Positions 1 to 11,559 of a stretch of 28,583 nt of DNA are shown piece by piece. Numbering within the stretch: position 1 is the first letter of the stretch; each line of letters begins with the position of its first letter. This stretch comes from Hymenopellis radicata (Eukaryota; Basidiomycota; Agaricomycetes; Agaricales; Physalacriaceae): positions 1-28,583 of the forward strand of contig JADNRX010000635.1 in the NCBI GenBank assembly GCA_015501595.1. Reading direction: 5' to 3'. The position numbers were made by a program, and so were the translations under genes. A model generated the notes under the pieces. That model searched no databases and was not told the origin of the DNA. It saw only the letters and a program-made list of their open reading frames with translations.

Positions 1-2212
1 GAGAGGTATGAGATATGAGCATGTAGATGGATCACGACGACAACTCACAGTGACTAGGACGCTCGATAATAGGCCTCACGGCCATAGAGAAGGACGACAT
101 GGTGATGGGTGGGGCGAAGTTAGATAGCAGAACAGACCCCCAAAATTTTTCTTAAATGAAAGCCCTATGCCGTTGGATTGTCGTCTGTTTGTGCCCGAAT
201 CCCTGCATCGTGCTTTTCAGGTCGTTTGTTAGTCATGGGAAATTGCATGGAAAGGCGGGGTTGAGATAAACAATCAGCTGGACTGGCGCCGTCATCGGTC
301 CGAAGCACGGAAGTATAATGTTGCGGGAAGCGAGGAGAGAAGAATTTCCTGCCAGAACGCGACCGTATGAGGCCGTGAAGTGAAAGGAGAGTAGGCCGCC
401 CAATTGGTGAAAGGCAAGACGCGCCGAAGAAAAACGTGCTCAAGCCTCGAAATGGCATTGTATAAAACAGTCTCACGGTGTGTGTGTTTTCTCGGATAAA
501 TCGTCTTGTAAGTGTTTGGTTTAGCGAATTCGTAGATCTTATCTTAATAAATCAGCCGTCCCGACGTTTGCACAACGTTTGCAGGCGTATTCAGCTGCTG
601 TTGTCAGGGTGTCAGTGAGGAGATTAATTGGGTGGTCACGAGTAACTCATCGCAACGATGAACTCCGAGGCAATTAGCTGGTCATGCTTACAAGGGCTGA
701 AGAGGACGGATCTCGTAGTGTGAGGAGCGAATGACGGATCCCGCAGCTGCCATTGCCAACACACACGGGATCATGCAGTGATGCACTGATCATGCAACGG
801 TCTAATGTTGGTCTAATGGGCGAAATGTCTTCATTAAACGGCCGAAACCCAGAGCAGCTACGGGTTTACACAGCATCCTCCATAACATATTTCGAATGCG
901 GACGGCTCCCAAACGCATCCTGAAAGTAGTAAACACGAGTTTTTCAAGCCGAACTATTCGAACCTCCAATAAATCTCCTCAAGTAGTCTCATATTGTTGA
1001 TCGTGTCACAGTCTTGTGCATCAATTTCAATCCACGTCTGCCGGTCTTCGACCTTCTACCTTGTCCACGAATGCTTCTAGCTGATATCTATTTTATCCGG
1101 GAACAAAACTCAAGTCAGCGACAGAACCGAAACGGGAAAAAACGTGAACAAACCAATACGTCGTCCACCAATCCTATCCTTCGAAGCACCTCCAAGATTG
1201 TACGCATTCTCAACACGTTTCTTCCCACCTTTGATAGGGACCATAATAGAATGATAATACGTGGAGATTAGTCCCTGCCCTCGCAGTTGATCGTAGCACT
1301 CGACTTGAGCAGACGAGGAATGAAGTCCAAAATGAGGGGCTCTGACAGGTCAGTGAAGATCTCCCCCGAACATCGTTCTCAAACTCCAAAATGGCTTTGA
1401 AGCTCCGGTCAACTTGTTCATGCCTTGGTCAGGCGAGCCGCGAATATCGGATATCCGAAGCAGACCGAACAGACGTTGGGTAGGAAGACGAGAGATAACG
1501 TATCACGTTGATAGGATAGGCTGGAGGAGGAGGCGTGAGTCTAAGAGGTACTATGGGGACGGAGTGAGAAATACTGCTATCCTGCATTCATGGTCGAGCC
1601 GCCACCAAGTTCACAGTCAAACCGGATATCATCCTTTTCGACAGTCCAGCAGGAGCCGCAAGGCCCGCCGTGATACTCTTTATAGCTCCCAATTCCTTCC
1701 TATCGAGAATTCCTTTCACGCGTTGGCTGGCGGTATGAAATCTGATGAACATGAGCAAAAGTAATCTCACATGAAAGACGCGCGCACCGATGGTGGAAAG
1801 CGAATGTGTGAATGAAAGTACACATTACTGGAATTGACACGAATAGCCGCTCAACGTTCCTTCGCAACTTGCGATGTCGTGATCTGCACTGCCTGTTTTT
1901 CGAGACAAAGATGGGGCGATGTCGAGTAAGTGGTAGCGGAGTTTTGGCTGTTTCTCGAAACCTCCTGCAAATGAACAACTCCGTGAGGAAAACGAAGCGC
2001 CGAAATCCCTGAACCGTCGTCTCTTCGTTTCCAACAATCGGCAGTTATATGTCACCTATGATCCAATTTAAATCTACACCCGAATCCCAGCAGAAGTGCG
2101 TATGGCTATATATCTAATTGAAATTAGTCTGTCAATCTCGTTGTGGTATCTAAAGCAATTACGCTGTCTCATCGAGCGATCGAGCAGCAGCAGCAGTCTA
2201 AGGAATCCGAAA
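1..2212. other. Long stretch without a supportable gene
   Basis: Only short open frames (about 100 codons or fewer) occur here. None has recognisable domains or splice signals linking it to a neighbour. Short direct and inverted repeats occur near 769-820. An (AGC)4 run near 2187-2200 lies just beyond the 3' end of the F-box-like gene, probably in its 3' untranslated region. Confidence 0.5.
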
Positions 2213-3039
2213 TCAGGGCTTGTGCATCAATAATTCGAGGAAGCCCACCTTCAACTCTGCGCTTCTGTCGTCGCGTTTCCGCTTCGCAAAAAGCCACAGC
2301 GTGTCCTCCTTCCAGCTCACGAGAGCGTTGTACTTGACCTCCAGTCGCGACATGAGGACCACTCGCTTGTCTTCTTGCCACGGCGCACTGACACTTTCCA
2401 CGTCCCAATAGTAGAATAGGATGTAGATAAGTTCCAGGTCACTCTCCAGAAGGTGCGGCACAAAGTCATATGTCGCCTTCCCCGGAAAATCGAGGAAGCC
2501 GAGGTTCTTGAGATTCGGATGCGGCGTGATGTCCAATCTCTCCAGAGGCTCGAGTACGATGAGTTCAAGGTGCGTGAGGTTTTCCATGGGAGGAAGAAGA
2601 GCAAAGTTGTCAGTCGAAATGCTCAGGTTGTGCAAGTAACGGAAAGCAGGGATGAGTTCGATGGCGGCTGTATCCGGACACCAACAGGCCAGTGATGTAA
2701 GGCCGGTACATGCCTTGAGAAATGCGACTGATGGTTCGACTGGGGCGTGATAAGTGATACAGACACGCTTCACTCCTCTGGGATGCGTGGGGCGTTTGAG
2801 CACGCCAGTGTTCGCATGGTCCCGAGCAAAATTTCCGCCAATGATCACATTCGCATAGAGGATGGGTTCTAACCTATGATTTCACACTGATCAGTCAATT
2901 GAGAGTACCCATATTGCATGAGGACGGACCAGTGATGTACCCGTTGCGCCACGAGCATGAATGTGATGATATCTTGAGGATAAACATGAGCCGCGAGCTC
3001 AAAGATCTCCGCTTCCAACTCTAGAGGGAGAGTAGACAT
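2213..3039 (-). CDS. F-box-like protein
   Basis: Two exons, 3039-2930 and 2873-2213, give 256 residues. The 57-nt intron (GTCCGT...ATAG) restores the reading ...HHW-LEPILYANV. The N-terminus starts MSTLPLELEAEIFELAA and goes on to a V-A-Q-R-V-H-H-W segment, which is the F-box-like opening common in Agaricomycete proteins (established family pattern). The rest has leucine-spaced segments such as LTHLELIVLEPLERL and LKNLGFLDF, suggesting degenerate leucine-rich repeats. F-box proteins usually link substrates to SCF ubiquitin ligases; no substrate can be inferred. ATG 3039 is chosen because the F-box starts right there. The frame stays open further upstream, but that stretch has no domain. The gene is divergent from the gene at 3674 and shares about 0.6 kb of promoter region with it. 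Confidence 0.75.
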
Positions 3040-3673
3040 GGACGGGCTTGGGCGGAGGGATACGTGGGCAGCAGCTGGGGCACGAACCGAGGTATCGGTT
3101 AACATCAAATTTAAGCCACGTGAACCGGCCGATAGGATTTCTCGGACCGGCGGTGTCGAACAGGCGCGTCGAGCTCTGTCTGGTATCCGTCTAGAGAAAG
3201 CGAATGAAACTACACGGTTGCTGGAGTCTTGTTGCGCGCTTCGGGCCGTGCCATTGTAATGAGCAGCAGCCCATTCTATCCAACTAGTTGACTGAGGACG
3301 CGCGCGTTGAAGTCGTTGCGCCACGGATGTCCAGTGTCGCTATAGGTTCCACATCAATCTAGGGAAATTTCTCAGAGTCCGTCCAAAAATATTGCTGTTA
3401 GAGAGAAAAAGGCGGACCGCTGGTGTCATAAACAGACCAGCTTGACGGCGAAACAAGGAGCGAATGGTCGTTGCGAGAAAGCAAGTCGAGATACCAACAT
3501 ATTCGATGTTCCAGTAGCGGCATGAATGGACGAGAACAGGACGAGAAGAAAAGAGGAGACATGAACGCAGGATGCAAGGAAGATCTTAGCGGTGATGTCA
3601 GAGCGCGTCATCTGTGGCTGTGCCGAATCAAAGTTGAGTTCAGCCGCAAGCTTTGACTTTGACTTTGACTGTC
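3040..3673. promoter_or_regulatory. Shared divergent intergenic region
   Basis: About 630 bp between two divergent start codons, so it probably holds both promoters. The only motif I can point to is a (TTTGAC)3 hexamer run at about 3652-3669, ending a few bases before the ATG at 3674. No clear TATA box was seen. The short frames here look like chance. Confidence 0.4.
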
Positions 3674-4698
3674 ATGGAGTCTTCACTAACAGTACCCACA
3701 GACAAACAGGTTCTCCTTGCGCTTGACCAGCTCAAAACACTTCCTGGTCGCCCTAAACTCCTTGCTCTCTTAAAGTCGGACAACAGCTGGTCCCTTTCTG
3801 ATGCTCGTCTCAGGAAGCTCATCAACCAGCGGGAACAGGAAAAGAAACCGCGCCAAAGGCCTCCTGGGATCCTTCCCTATAACGATCTTCATGAGATCAA
3901 AGACTTCGCAAACGCTACCACTGCCTCGCCTGCGGATGTCTTGAAGGCGTATAAAGCATCGCCAGAGCTACATACTAACCGAAAGGTCCAAGCGGTTATT
4001 GTGGCAGACCGGATAAAAGCCCTTCCGCCACCGTCACTGCCAAATGATGCACTGGCCGCGCAACTTCAGTTCTTCGAGGACAGCACTCGTGTCTTCATAC
4101 TGTATGGTCGCGGCAAGTTCAACTACGCGGCGACGCCCAACGCGTCTGTCGGAATTATGTTAGCGGTAGCGTAACTTCTCATCAGATATTGATGCTCCGG
4201 ATCTCATCATCGATTTCATAGCTGTGCCGTAACAGGATGCTGGAGTTCTTGAAAATCCACCCCAGCCCGTCTACACTGAATAAGAACCCCTTCGTGCACA
4301 CCCTGTTCGAATATTACGAAGCGGCTGGAATTAAAGCGGGCCTTCCTGCAGAGGACGTTGGTCGCCAATTTGAAGCTGAGTTCGTCCTCAAATTCTTTTC
4401 TCCACCCACGGGTGCTAATGTATCAAGTAGATGGGGTGTTAATCCCCTCGAATTTCGGACAGAGGAAGAGAAGTCCCTCCAATATCGTGCATTCTACAAT
4501 GAGTGGAAAGAGGAGCGCCACAAATTGGCAACTATCCGCATGAACACATCACTCTTCTATTCATCATCCACGCAACCGGAGACATTCAAGCTCGATGAGA
4601 ACGGCTTCGTGGCTTACGATGTAAGAGTTAATGGACGGTTTGCGCTCATCATTACGAAGGTGGACAAGCGTACTGGACAGGAATGTGGGAACTTGTAA
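3674..4698 (+). CDS. Uncharacterised fungal protein, 319 aa
   Basis: Two exons, 3674-4170 and 4236-4698, with a GTAACT...AACAG intron that keeps the frame (…GIMLAVA-MLEFLK…). I do not recognise a named domain; the layout resembles lineage-specific Agaricomycete proteins of unknown function. Visible features: a charged region rich in K, R and Q near residues 50-70 (REQEKKPRQRPP), a central aromatic segment FILYGRGKFNYAATPN, and a helical EYYEAAGIKAGLPAEDVGRQF segment in exon 2. No signal peptide or membrane span is evident, so it is probably cytosolic or nuclear. The frame is open upstream but the first ATG is at 3674. A possible extra 60-nt intron (4621-4680, GTAAGA...GACAG) would remove 20 residues without shifting the frame. 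Confidence 0.7.
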
Positions 4699-5095
4699 TA
4701 ACGAGCATACTTTCTGTTCGCACGGAGCTTCTTGGAATGCATTCTTCCATGGTCTCGAGGTTGAAATGTCCTCGTAACAAACACGCGGATCTGAGGCGGC
4801 GGGAAACAGATAAAGTGCTGTACGCTAACGAACACATAAAAAAATGTAGCTGCGTCCTCCAAAAAAAGGTCACACGGTGCGGCGTTTCTACGGTCTTGTC
4901 AATGTTTGTATGGTTCAGTGGGCTCAGCTTGGGCGTTACCAGGGTGCGACCGTGCGGTCAGATGTAGCATGGGCTGGGACTGGGGACTAACTTGTGGAGG
5001 CCTGCTGCGGTGGTCATGAAACTATCATAGAGTTACCATTACATTGGCACAGGCAACAACTAACTACAACGAACCGGCACATCCGAAAACTAAAC
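4699..5095. other. Convergent 3' intergenic region
   Basis: About 400 bp between the stop codons of two convergent genes. It should hold both 3' untranslated regions and polyadenylation signals. A-rich tracts occur near 4838-4868. No gene is supportable. Confidence 0.5.
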
Positions 5096-7044
5096 TCAAT
5101 CCGTGTGCCTATCCTTCTGAACAAAAGCCCAAGTAAGCAGAAGAAACGACATCATCCCAACAATCCTACACAATTAGTATAAACGCACACAACTCCTACT
5201 CGGTAATTGTAACACTCACAAGGGCTGAAGCGAAGCTATCCCATAGCGAGACGCCAGAACTCCTGTAGCAAACGGGATAGCAGTAGATCCCGCAGCGCCC
5301 ATACCCGTGATCCAGCTCAAGCATCCAGTGAATATCGAGCTCGGTATGATACGCGACGCGTGCCCGATCAACAGAGGGAACATGGGACCAAGGACAATAC
5401 CGATAAATGAAACCTGCTAGGTCATTCGACCTGCTGCTGTGAAGAGCAAATGACATACAGCGACAGCGTTCTCAATCAAGGAGGGAACGGTCCATATCGT
5501 GATTTCCAATCTAGCGGGGCACCGTCACGTCGTACACAATGGAGTGGGAAATGACTTACATGATCGCTAAGATCCCATAGATGAAGATGACGCGATACTC
5601 CCCTACCTGTAGTCCAGAGACATTAACAAAAGAGAGTTTTTGTGGCGCCGCTCGTGATACCTTGGAATTAACCCAGAGCAGAACGAGTCTGCCGATCGTT
5701 AAGCCTGGGGAGAAGTCGTGAATGTTGAGAACTACCCGCGAAGGATATTACTATTTTACGAACCACCAAAGAAACCCGAGGATATGTACCCCGAGTTAGG
5801 CCCTCCGTCGCGTTCTTGCAAGACGAAGGAAACTATCCAACCTGAGAGGATATCAGTCATGCCAGTTACCACAGCCATGACACGCACCTCCGATAGTGAC
5901 CTCGACGCCAATGTACACAAGGACAAAAGCAGTGAGAAGATGCACTGCCTTGATTCCGAGAATCTGACGATACACATTTCGATCCAACGTCGGCGCGGTA
6001 CCCAAGTCTTGTCCTTCCTCCAAGAGCAGCGCTACATCCTGTCAGTTTATCATATACGCATTCCGGTGCAAATACCAACCTTCTCTTCGTTTGAGGCGAA
6101 AGACCACAACAAGAATAACAATGTTGACCACTGCAAACGACGCGGAGATGATATAATGAAAGGACCAGTTCCGCACAGTTGCGAAACGAGTCGATGAAAA
6201 GGGCGCAAGAAAGGCACCGATACCTGTAGGATTGCTTTAGCAGTAGTTTATTCCTTGTGGATGGAGCTCACCATATGAAGCATGTAGGAGGCAGAGTTTA
6301 AGCGAACGCCTCTTTTTGAGGCTCCCGACAAAGGCGTTGCATTGGGACACCTGCGAGAGTCAGTCCAGATCAGATACGCCAGGAAATGCTACAAACAAGA
6401 ATAGATATTCCGAGTCCTGAGATACCATACCCAACTACTAACACAGGGAATGGAGGTGCTGTACTGGCGACCACGTAGCCAGAGAGCTGGAGGAACGAAC
6501 CAATAATGATGGTCTACCCATGCATGAGTGATAAGAACTATAGTCTTTACCGACACATTCGTACCTTCCCAAATCCAAAGCGGCGCTCGAACCAGACGAC
6601 AGTAACGGCTCCGAGGATGATGCCCTGCATCAAAATACTTGGTTACCCAGGCCGTTCCGACAAGGAAGGACGCTCACCACGCAAGAGACGACGAATAGTA
6701 GCGATACCACCATGTAGCCGACCTATATATTCCAGTCATGAGATGCTTAGTACCAAGAGATCACGAACATGGTACAGCTCTCGAATACGAGGAATGAGCG
6801 GGCCAATCGTGCCGTCGTTCCACCCTTGCAAGAATAATGTCCAGCACAGCGCACCCAGGTGTACCCAATGGTTGTGCAGAATCGACTTGGAGTTAGAAAG
6901 CGCCGCCGCCGGAGCACGGAGAGTGGGGACGTCCACTGTATTGACGTTCTCTTCTGCTTCTTCTAATTCAGATTGGCGATTGTTGAGCGATGCCTTCTTC
7001 AAACGAGTCGGCACGAGCTCCAAGACAGTATCAGCGGTAGGCAT
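5096..7044 (-). CDS. MFS transporter (BSC6-like group)
   Basis: Thirteen exons give 449 residues: 7044-6769, 6722-6678, 6624-6565, 6513-6397, 6350-6272, 6223-6080, 6031-5888, 5841-5764, 5704-5661, 5606-5560, 5510-5459, 5413-5220, 5165-5096. Every junction is GT-AG and keeps frame. A polar N-terminus of about 60 residues precedes the first helix, which contains WNDGTIGPLIPRIRELYH, a signature of a fungal MFS group often annotated as bypass-of-stop-codon-6-like. Later landmarks are VRNWSFHYIISASF, VYIGVEVTIGGWIVSF, DGGPNSGYISSGFFGG and GIVLGPMFPLLIGHAS, the usual MFS helix motifs in order. It should be a polytopic membrane transporter, but the substrate is unknown. For the intron after exon 6 I used the second AG (…GATGTAG), because the nearer CAG breaks frame. 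Residues around GSLKKRRSLKLCLLHASYG are more basic than expected for the family. Confidence 0.85.
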
Positions 7045-7801
7045 GTGGCGGTGATGGTTCTGGGCAAGTAAAACGAAGTGGTACGAGGTTTGTAAGTCCT
7101 AGGGCGCACATATATGGAGAATCACAGCCGATAAGAAGTAGTCAGGCGCCACTTTGCTTCCTAGGTGTGAGGTAAATGGCAAGGGACTGTCGCTACAACC
7201 CAAGTGTGTTTATCCGAAGAAACGCCGCGGTGGTGATTCTAGTCGTCGGACCGATTCTGGAGAACGCCGGCGTTACTGCATCGTCCACTGCCAGCCGGCA
7301 TGCTGTAGCAGCTGTATTCTGCACTTCTGAGTCGTAACTTTGAGTAAATGGCTGTTTGAAAGGCTCTATCGGTTCTAGAGAAGTAATAGTACCAGATGGC
7401 TAAATTCCCTGAGTCGCGTTCTTGGAGAAAGAACAAGCCCAATAGCAGGATAGTCGTGTCCTGGACAAGGTTCAATATTGAAAGCGGCTGTACGCCTTCA
7501 AAGTCAAAAAAGTCAATGGGCTGTGGACATGGACGCGTGATATCTGCTAGTGCCATGGTAATTGGTGGTGAAGCGGTGATGGCACCCATCTAGGACTGTT
7601 AGAGAAGGCCTAGGGAAGAGAACGGGAGCAGAAAAAGTAAATTCGAGATTGGCTCAGTGTGGCGTACAAGATCAAGGGCTTTATTTTGCCTTGTTAGAGT
7701 CAAAAGCCCTCCGTGTGAACTTGACCGCTTTGGTACATCCCACCACAGCCCGTCGACAGAGTCTTACACCGCGACGAACGGCGTCGTTGGCTCCCGCCGA
7801 G
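7045..7801. promoter_or_regulatory. Divergent intergenic region
   Basis: About 750 bp between the MFS start (minus strand) and the first in-frame ATG of the RNA-binding protein (plus strand). It probably holds both promoters. An upstream exon of the RNA-binding gene may lie in 7600-7780, because the frame is open back to about 7649. The roughly 116-codon minus-strand frame at 7239-7589 has no recognisable domain. Confidence 0.4.
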
Positions 7802-8709
7802 ATGCAATCGCGACAATCGTACGCTCGCTACAACACGTTCCACGGGCCCAAGCAGCAATTGCTGGGCAATCAGGCTGGGCACGTCGCGCCGGCATGGCGC
7901 GCCAATACCTCGGGCGCTAATGGTGTGGCGGGCTCTTCTGGCAAGGCGAAACAGATCACGAATCCAGGCAGCAAGATACTATTGAGCAGGCTTCCGGTCG
8001 ATGTCCCTGAGAAGGAGGTTGACGTGCGTTGTCTCGTCTGCATGGCCATGCACTACTTTTGACGACGCGATATTTTGTTAGGAATTATTCAAGAAGACTG
8101 TTGGGCCTTTAAAGGAGTCTTTTCTCATCTACAACTCGCAAGGAAAGTCGAAAGGAATGGCGATTGTGTCCTTTCAGCACACGGAGCACGCGGCGGTCGC
8201 GAAAGCCAAGTATGATGGGAAATACATCGACGGCAGTCAGTGACAAAGCTCTTTCTTCAGTTCGCCTTTGATGGTTTGTTTAGGAAGGCCTATAAAGATT
8301 GAAATCGTGACTGAGGATGTTACGCCACCCGTCAAAGCGACGGGCCCACTTTCATTATTCGAAAGAATAGCGCCTGCCAACGGTGCAGCAACACCGCCAA
8401 CTGGACCTAGGGCTACTGGGTACGATATCTGTATACATCTGTCTGGACGTCTTAACCAATCGGTTCTACAGTGGCAAGTCAGCACCTACTCTCGGAAATC
8501 ACGCTCTGCCGCGTCAAGTGGCGGCTGCAGCATCTATCGCAGGCCAGACTGGTACCAATACACCCGTACCCGTTGCTCCTCGAAGGCGGTACAAGAAAGG
8601 GCCTAAACGACTGAAGAAGGCGCAAATAGGTCCTGCGTCGCTGGAACAGCTTGACCAGGAAATGGAGGATTACCGAGCATCTGCTGACGCATCGAACGTA
8701 GGATCGTAA
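7802..8709 (+). CDS. Aly/REF (Yra1/Mlo3-type) RNA-binding mRNA export factor
   Basis: Four exons, 7802-8023, 8082-8235, 8284-8419 and 8472-8709, give 249 residues, with GT-AG introns of 48-58 nt that all keep frame. An RRM spans roughly residues 58-135: RNP2-like SKILLSRLPVDV, ELFKKTVGPLKESFLIY, and RNP1-like GKSKGMAIVSF, then GRRPIKIEIV. The basic tail PRRRYKKGPKRLKK and the terminal SLEQLDQEMEDYRASAD match the C-terminal box of Aly/REF proteins, which bridges mRNA to the TREX and Mex67 export machinery (family knowledge). Nuclear location is inferred. The start is uncertain: Aly/REF proteins usually begin with a short conserved N-box that I do not see, so a first exon upstream of 7780 may be missing from this model. 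Confidence 0.82.
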
Positions 8710-9672
8710 CCTCCTGGTTTCTGGCTTTTTTTCTTTGGGTTTACATCTACTACTAGTTGGCATTTGTCGAGCATTACCGTAATTTTGAGCATTTGTACAG
8801 TGATACTGAATCCAGTCTGTTGCAGGACACACGTGCATTGTTTCTCGCCATCCCTCCAGAATCCACAATGTGCTATAAGATACCTAGAGCGAGCGGACCA
8901 GGGGATGAAGTACGTCGCGGATTGGTTTCCAGAAAAATGCATTCCGTAGACAACTGCTTACGATTTTGGTGAGACTGCTGTTTCTTGTTTTGCTGATTGC
9001 ATCCTGATCCATTCCGATTCAACTAAAGCCAGCGCCGGTGGGTCTACAGCTACGACGGTTTCGACTGTCCGACCCAAGTCCGGCCCTATAATTTCAACAT
9101 CGATTAATTCTATGCACCGACCAACATGATTGTGATTCTGAAATGGAAAGTGCACGATATCCTTGCTTGGTGAACCCGTGTAGCGCGGCGTACTAGCGCC
9201 AAGCGGTGTGTTCCCATCTCATGCTTTTTTTGCGACTACAGAAGATTAACAACCGATCCGGTACCTGGATGTTCAAGAGACAGTAGAAATTCCGGTTGGT
9301 CCCTCAACCTCTGCCAGTTTACCTTTTCTTACACTGAGTTCAAACGGGGAGTGCACCAAGACAGTGAAGAGGCTGGGAGTTTGGAAAGACGTGACCAGTT
9401 GATTTCGGGCTAGCGAGTAGCTGACTGGGCTGGGCCACGATTTAGTTAACTCACATAGCCATACTTACATGAATTGCTCCTCAACATCGTGACTACTTGG
9501 TGAATTCTCATTTCAGTATTTCGATACACAAGCAAGGTTCTCAGCCGGCGCAGACGGCGCTTCCCGAGTCTGCGTAGTGACGGGGTAATATACCCCTAAT
9601 CATACTCACAGCTTGACCTCGACCTCCATGTTCTAGAACCTCAACTTGTATATATTCCTGTACTACCACTAG
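8710..9672. promoter_or_regulatory. Intergenic region upstream of the phosphofructokinase-2 gene
   Basis: About 960 bp between two genes on the plus strand. It should contain the 3' end of the RNA-binding gene and the promoter of the next gene. A TATATA stretch at 9649-9654 lies only about 20 bp before the ATG, too close to be a usual TATA box unless the leader is extremely short. No gene is supportable. Confidence 0.4.
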
Positions 9673-11559
9673 ATGGCTGCACCTCTGTACACGACCGCCT
9701 CTGGGCTACTGTTCCACGCTGGAAAGATCCTCGTTATCACTGTCGGACTGCCAGCAAGAGGCAAAACTCACATCTCACGGGCTCTCGAACGATATCTGCG
9801 ATGGATGGGCGTCAAGACGCAGGTCGTATCACTCGGCGACTACCGCAGAAAGACGCTTGGTGGCGCGCAGAAACTGCCTCCGGATTACTTCACGCTTGGT
9901 GCGAGGGGATTTACTTGTAGATGGATCATCTGCTCATTATGAAATAGGCGAGAAGAGCCCAGAGACCATCGCTCTGCGCAAAAAGGTTTCGGATGGATGC
10001 GAGCAGCATATCTGGGACTTTTTTGAGCATGGTCAGGTTGTGATATACGACGCGAACAACGGTACCCGCGCTGCTAGACACGAGCTGGCAGAAAAGTTTC
10101 ACGCCAAGGGTATCCATGTCGTGATGCTTGGTGAGTTGGTGTTTGTCGACTTGTATTTCGAAGCTGATTTCTCTAGAATCCATGTGTGACAACAAGGAAA
10201 TCATCGAAAGAAATATACGAAGTGTCAAGATTTCCTCGCCTGACGTATGTTCTATAATTTGTCTCTCGATGGGCTTTCTGATGATTGCACAAGTACCGTG
10301 GATGGGACCCAGACAAGGCCGTCCAAGACTACTACACGCGCATCACGGACCACGAGAAATATTATGAATCCGTAGATGAGACAACATGGCCTTATATACG
10401 CATATTGAACGTCGGAGAGAAGATCATGGTCAACGATATTAAGGGTTACCTTCAATCCCGAATCGTCTTCTTCCTCATGAACATCCACAACCGGTATAGA
10501 ACAATCTATTTTGCACGGGTACGTGAATTTCTTCGCCCCCAATTGCAGCCATTTTAATATGTTGCTAGTCTGGGCAATCCCTGATTGAACATTCATACAA
10601 AGCAGATTCCGATCTGTCACCCGCGGGGTGGGAGTACGCAGAGAAGTTGAAGGAATTCGTATTGCAGCGCCGAGCAAAGAGTCTCGAACAACGCGGATTG
10701 ACTGCTCAATCTGAACGGCTCGTGGTACGTAGGCGCCAAGAAGACGTGACCACATAATGAATCTCAATAACAGATATGGACTTCTACGCGCCGACGCGCG
10801 CACCACACTGCCTGGCCATTTCTCCAGAATACTCCTCAGCTCCCCTATCCGAATCCCACGATTACCGTTTCATCTGACGAAGACGCATTATCTTTCCAAG
10901 TGGACAGTACTGAAGTAACTCCGACGGCTACGCCCCATACAGAAACACCACCTGGGAAACCCAAGTCCACGCCTAGCACTCTGAACGTCAAAGTCATCGA
11001 AAAGCCTCAAATGTCAGAGATCAACCCTGGTATCTGGGATGGCCTGTCGCCAGATCAAGCGCGCAAGTATTACCCTCAAGACTGGGAACGCTTCGTGAAG
11101 GATCCATACGCGTTCAGAGCTCCCCGTGCAGAGAGCTACCACGATCTCAGCGGTTAGTGAATTCTCCGTCTCGTAGTAAAATCCTTGGCTAATAACTCTT
11201 CTTTTTCCTCAGTACGCCTCGAGCCAATCCTCATCGAGCTAGAGCGAGAGACCGAGGATCTGCTGATCATTGGGCACGCCTCTGTTATCCGCTGTCTTCT
11301 CGCCTACCTGATTGGTCTTCCCGCCTCTGAGATTCCCGCTATCGAGATTGCGCGCGGCGACTTGCTCGAGGTCGTGCCGGCATCGTACGGGGTGCACAGC
11401 CAGGCGTTCCACTTTTGGGACGGGCCCGGAAGACGGGGCGACGAGGACGCAGAGGCGACGGATAAGGACGAGAACAACTTTTACGAGAACTATGCTGAAG
11501 ACACGAAAGGGAAGCGTAAGATCGTGGCGCATGACCCAGCAATTGAGTTGTTAGCATAA
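9673..11559 (+). CDS. 6-phosphofructo-2-kinase with inactive phosphatase domain
   Basis: Seven exons, 9673-9898, 9948-10130, 10177-10244, 10294-10518, 10569-10724, 10774-11152 and 11213-11559, give 527 residues; all junctions are GT-AG. The N-terminal kinase half has Walker A GLPARGKT at residues 25-32, GDYRRKTLGG, DANNGTRAARHELAEKF and ISSPDYRGWDPDKAVQDY, all diagnostic of PFK-2/FBPase-2, which makes the glycolytic activator fructose 2,6-bisphosphate. The histidine-phosphatase half follows, but the catalytic RHG is RSG (residues 234-236, YFARSGQSLIEHSYKADSDL). The second histidine (IIGHASVIRC, about residue 434) remains, and the acidic site is changed (NPGIWDGLSPDQ). Yeast Pfk26 also has serine at the catalytic histidine and is a kinase without phosphatase activity, so this is probably kinase-only. 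An acidic or threonine-rich insert lies between the two phosphatase motifs. A broken partial copy lies at 17468-18604. Confidence 0.93.

Noticed and set aside
165..476. 103-codon minus-strand open frame near the window start
   Set aside because: Arg/Ser/Pro-rich with no domain, no supporting splice signals and no related sequence in the window.
5866..6078. Possible frameshift in the MFS gene between exons 6 and 7
   Set aside because: The first AG (GACAG) breaks frame, but the next AG five bases downstream (GTAG) restores the family reading, so no mutation is needed.
7239..7589. 116-codon minus-strand open frame next to the MFS gene
   Set aside because: It has no recognisable motif, no splice connection to the MFS gene, which is already complete, and lies in a divergent promoter region.
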